Shown: in pieces, positions 5,736-7,279 of the stretch
Position numbering within the stretch: position 1 is the first letter of the stretch
How the letters are laid out: the number at the start of each line of letters is the position of its first letter
Origin: Chloroflexota bacterium
GTDB taxonomy: Bacteria; Chloroflexota; UBA11872; VXOZ01
Reading direction: 5' to 3'
Length of the DNA: 7,279 nt
Assembly: GCA_009839775.1 (NCBI GenBank)
Contig: VXOZ01000331.1
Location: 1-7,279 of the forward strand
The notes under the pieces: model-generated
Seen by the model: the letters and a program-made list of their open reading frames with translations, nothing else
Told to the model about the DNA's origin: nothing
Database searches by the model: none
Position numbers and translations under genes: made by a program

Positions 5736-5771
5736 TGAGGGATACCCTATGCGCCCCAAGGGTATCCCTCA
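5736..5771 (+). terminator. perfect 12-bp stem-loop between the two paralogous genes
   Basis: TGAGGGATACCC (5736-5747) and GGGTATCCCTCA (5760-5771) are exact reverse complements around a 12-base loop. The stem is strong, but the downstream sequence (TTGCTTAGAG) has only a rudimentary T-tract. It could be an intrinsic terminator with partial read-through, or an mRNA-stabilising or processing hairpin that sets the ratio of the two products. A weaker GTAGTG/CACTAC pair (5687-5692, 5707-5712) precedes it. Confidence 0.55.
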
Positions 5772-5862
5772 TTGCTTAGAGAAGGCTTGAAGACAGACAG
5801 TATCTTTGCATGAACGTTAGACTCGAAACCATGAATGCATGCAAGCACAGAGAGGGAAGGCT

Positions 5863-7137
5863 ATGACCACCTGGAGACATTGGTGGGTGCCCGTACCAAT
5901 TCTGTGGTTGGTCCTTGTCATCATCGCTCTGATTGTGCTGGTAGCGGTGGGCGGAGGACTCACTAAGTTCGCGGCAATCCTGTTCTTAGTGAGTTTTGGT
6001 TTGCTCTTCTCACTGCTCTACCTCGGCGCGGGGCTTGGCTATAAGGCAGGGTACCAACTCGGTGGTGGTACCGGTACCGGTCAGGCTGTGGGCATTGTCG
6101 GCCTGATCATCGGCGGAATAGTAGGCCTGCTGGCTTCGCTCTTGATTGTTTCCACGGGCTTCGTGAGCCACGGGCTTTCTACACCGTTTGCACCGGCGCG
6201 AATGTCGGCTGCCCAGCCCATTTCCGGGCCTGGCGCACCGCCTGAGCGTGCTGAAGAATCCATTGAAATCTACGGCTTGCCGCAAGCAGCCGTGCAATTC
6301 GGCGATAACGGCGGCATCAGCGGCGTAGAGGTTCGCACATTCCTTGCCGGACAGGAGTTCACCCTCGGTTTGTCAGAGGGTGAGATTAGTCAACTCGGTG
6401 TCGGTGAAGTCCTATCGGCTTCAGCCATCGAGTCCTTACAAGCGGCCAATCTACAACACATCCAAATCATCAAGGGGCCGGGCGGCGATATCGACGTCTA
6501 CGTCAATGGCGGCTTTGCGCTCCGCGTTTCCGTAAACTACGATCAGGCCGCGTTGGACAAGGTCATCTCGCTTGTGAAGGGACTCGGCTACGACGTGGTC
6601 CTGCCTGATCTCGCCGTGCCGCTCGCATTGGCGATGATTGGCACCGTCGCGGTAGATTTCCCCACGGCGGACGGCGCTGCGGCAGTCGAGAAGTTCTCCG
6701 GCGATACGTCGCAGCCTCCCGATGTGCCCGACGCTACGGACCCGCAGTACCCGCTCACTGTCGGCACAGTCTTGAGTGCCAACGGCGACCTGCTTGTACC
6801 TGACGTTATCATTCTGGAAAACACCGCGCCTCTGCTCGAAGCCATCGGCTTGAACCTGAGCATGCCCGGCATGCTTCCGGCAGATACCGTGGCAGGTTTG
6901 AAGGAAGCCGGACTGAGCATGATAACCGTCAAACTGGTCCCGCAAGGCCTCGACATCTACCTGGATGACGTGCATGCTATGACCGTCTTCTTGGGCGATG
7001 AAGAGACCCTGCAAAACCTGTCCTTGGTTGCAGCAGCCTTTGCTGGCGATGAGGCCGGGGATATGCTGGGCAGCGTGGCGCCACTCCTGGTGCGACGCAA
7101 CGAGCTGGCGGTTGACATCGTTGTGAACATAGAATAG
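5863..7137 (+). CDS. three-helix membrane protein with two extracytoplasmic copies of the same unrecognised domain
   Basis: 424 aa from ATG 5863, chosen because GAGG (5852-5855) within a purine tract lies seven bases upstream; an in-frame ATG at 5839 has no ribosome binding site. Membrane helices run at about 10-30, 37-58 and 76-97, with a Gly-rich GGGTGTG turn (67-73) and glycine-zipper-like packing in the third. A Pro/Ala-rich linker (about 107-130) leads to domain copy 1 (about 134-266) and, after an acidic linker (about 268-294), copy 2 (about 296-424). Shared motifs with the preceding gene are LQHIQIIKG..GDIDVYVNG (198-216, against LQVVKGVDGLIDIYVNG) and ITVKLVPQGLDIYLDD (354-369). No active-site motif is visible. 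The pair probably arose by duplication plus a change of N-terminal membrane module, and the products may work together at the cell surface. I found no convincing own promoter, so co-transcription past the stem-loop is possible. Confidence 0.85.
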   Translation: MTTWRHWWVPVPILWLVLVIIALIVLVAVGGGLTKFAAILFLVSFGLLFSLLYLGAGLGYKAGYQLGGGTGTGQAVGIVGLIIGGIVGLLASLLIVSTGFVSHGLSTPFAPARMSAAQPISGPGAPPERAEESIEIYGLPQAAVQFGDNGGISGVEVRTFLAGQEFTLGLSEGEISQLGVGEVLSASAIESLQAANLQHIQIIKGPGGDIDVYVNGGFALRVSVNYDQAALDKVISLVKGLGYDVVLPDLAVPLALAMIGTVAVDFPTADGAAAVEKFSGDTSQPPDVPDATDPQYPLTVGTVLSANGDLLVPDVIILENTAPLLEAIGLNLSMPGMLPADTVAGLKEAGLSMITVKLVPQGLDIYLDDVHAMTVFLGDEETLQNLSLVAAAFAGDEAGDMLGSVAPLLVRRNELAVDIVVNIE

Positions 7138-7208
7138 CGCTTGCTTTTCCACCTTACTTCGCAAGCCTTGTGCTTTGCCGGGGTGAGGGATAGCGGCAAG
7201 AAGGTGGG

Positions 7209-7251
7209 GGGTGTGGGAAAAAAACAACACCCAAAATTTTTTTTTTTTTTT
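7209..7251 (+). terminator. possible intrinsic terminator in low-complexity window end
   Basis: GGGTGT (7209-7214) and ACACCC (7227-7232) form a 6-bp stem with an A-rich 12-base loop, then AAAA and a run of 15 T (7237-7251). Form and position, about 70 bases after the envelope-protein stop, fit a rho-independent terminator. However, the homopolymers and the abrupt A/T shift are also what a poor contig end looks like. Before it, GCTTGC (7139-7144) and GCAAGC (7161-7166) form another small inverted repeat. Confidence 0.45.
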
Positions 7252-7279
7252 ACAGAAAGGATTGCTGAAAAAACATATA

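Noticed and set aside
5839..5862. Upstream ATG start for the second envelope protein
   Set aside because: No Shine-Dalgarno precedes 5839, whereas the ATG at 5863 follows a purine-rich GAGGGAAGG tract and puts the first membrane helix at a normal distance from the N-terminus.
6451..7230. 259-codon open frame on the - strand opposite the second envelope gene
   Set aside because: Antisense shadow with a His/Arg/Gln-rich composition and no recognisable domain; the opposite strand has helices, repeated domains and a good start site.

Overview
The window reads as a piece of a free-living bacterial chromosome, probably from a metagenome or draft contig. Sampled core genes are about 62-65% GC, ribosome binding sites are standard, and sigma70-like promoters are visible. 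Chloroflexota is my best guess. It rests on a remembered resemblance of the two surface proteins near the right end to 'VNG'-motif hypothetical proteins of that phylum and on the type of dispersed GC-rich repeat, so it is an inference and not a proof.

Left part (1-1877, + strand): an accessory block. It opens with the 3' portion of a HigA-type/ImmA-IrrE zinc metallopeptidase gene whose helix-turn-helix end lies off the left edge. A gene pair follows: a 136-aa TIR-like protein of the MTH538/ThsB family (the TIR partner in Thoeris anti-phage systems) and a 157-aa protein with three predicted membrane helices. The second gene starts with TTG inside the stop region of the first (TTGA overlap). 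The pair is about 40% GC in sampled blocks, far below the core genes, which suggests horizontal transfer. No SIR2, SLOG or Macro-type ThsA is present, so this could be a minimal Thoeris-like TIR plus membrane-effector module. It is the best candidate here for an undescribed system.

Middle (2032-4111): a minus-strand D-isomer-specific 2-hydroxyacid dehydrogenase with all catalytic residues intact; a gene-free stretch with a 10-bp inverted repeat and a 54-bp tandem/dispersed repeat; then a plus-strand QueF-family T-fold protein. In that protein the position of the nitrile-reductase catalytic cysteine is Asp, although the neighbouring Asp and His-Glu residues are kept at the exact QueF spacing.

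Right part (4112-7279, + strand): a 524-base gene-free stretch (to about 4635) carrying two tandem sigma70-like promoters and a structured 5' leader, followed by two paralogous envelope proteins of 329 and 424 aa. Each has two copies of the same unrecognised extracytoplasmic domain. The first is delivered by one signal/anchor helix and the second by three membrane helices. A perfect 12-bp stem separates them. The last about 75 bases are abnormally A/T-homopolymeric and may be a contig end of poor quality.
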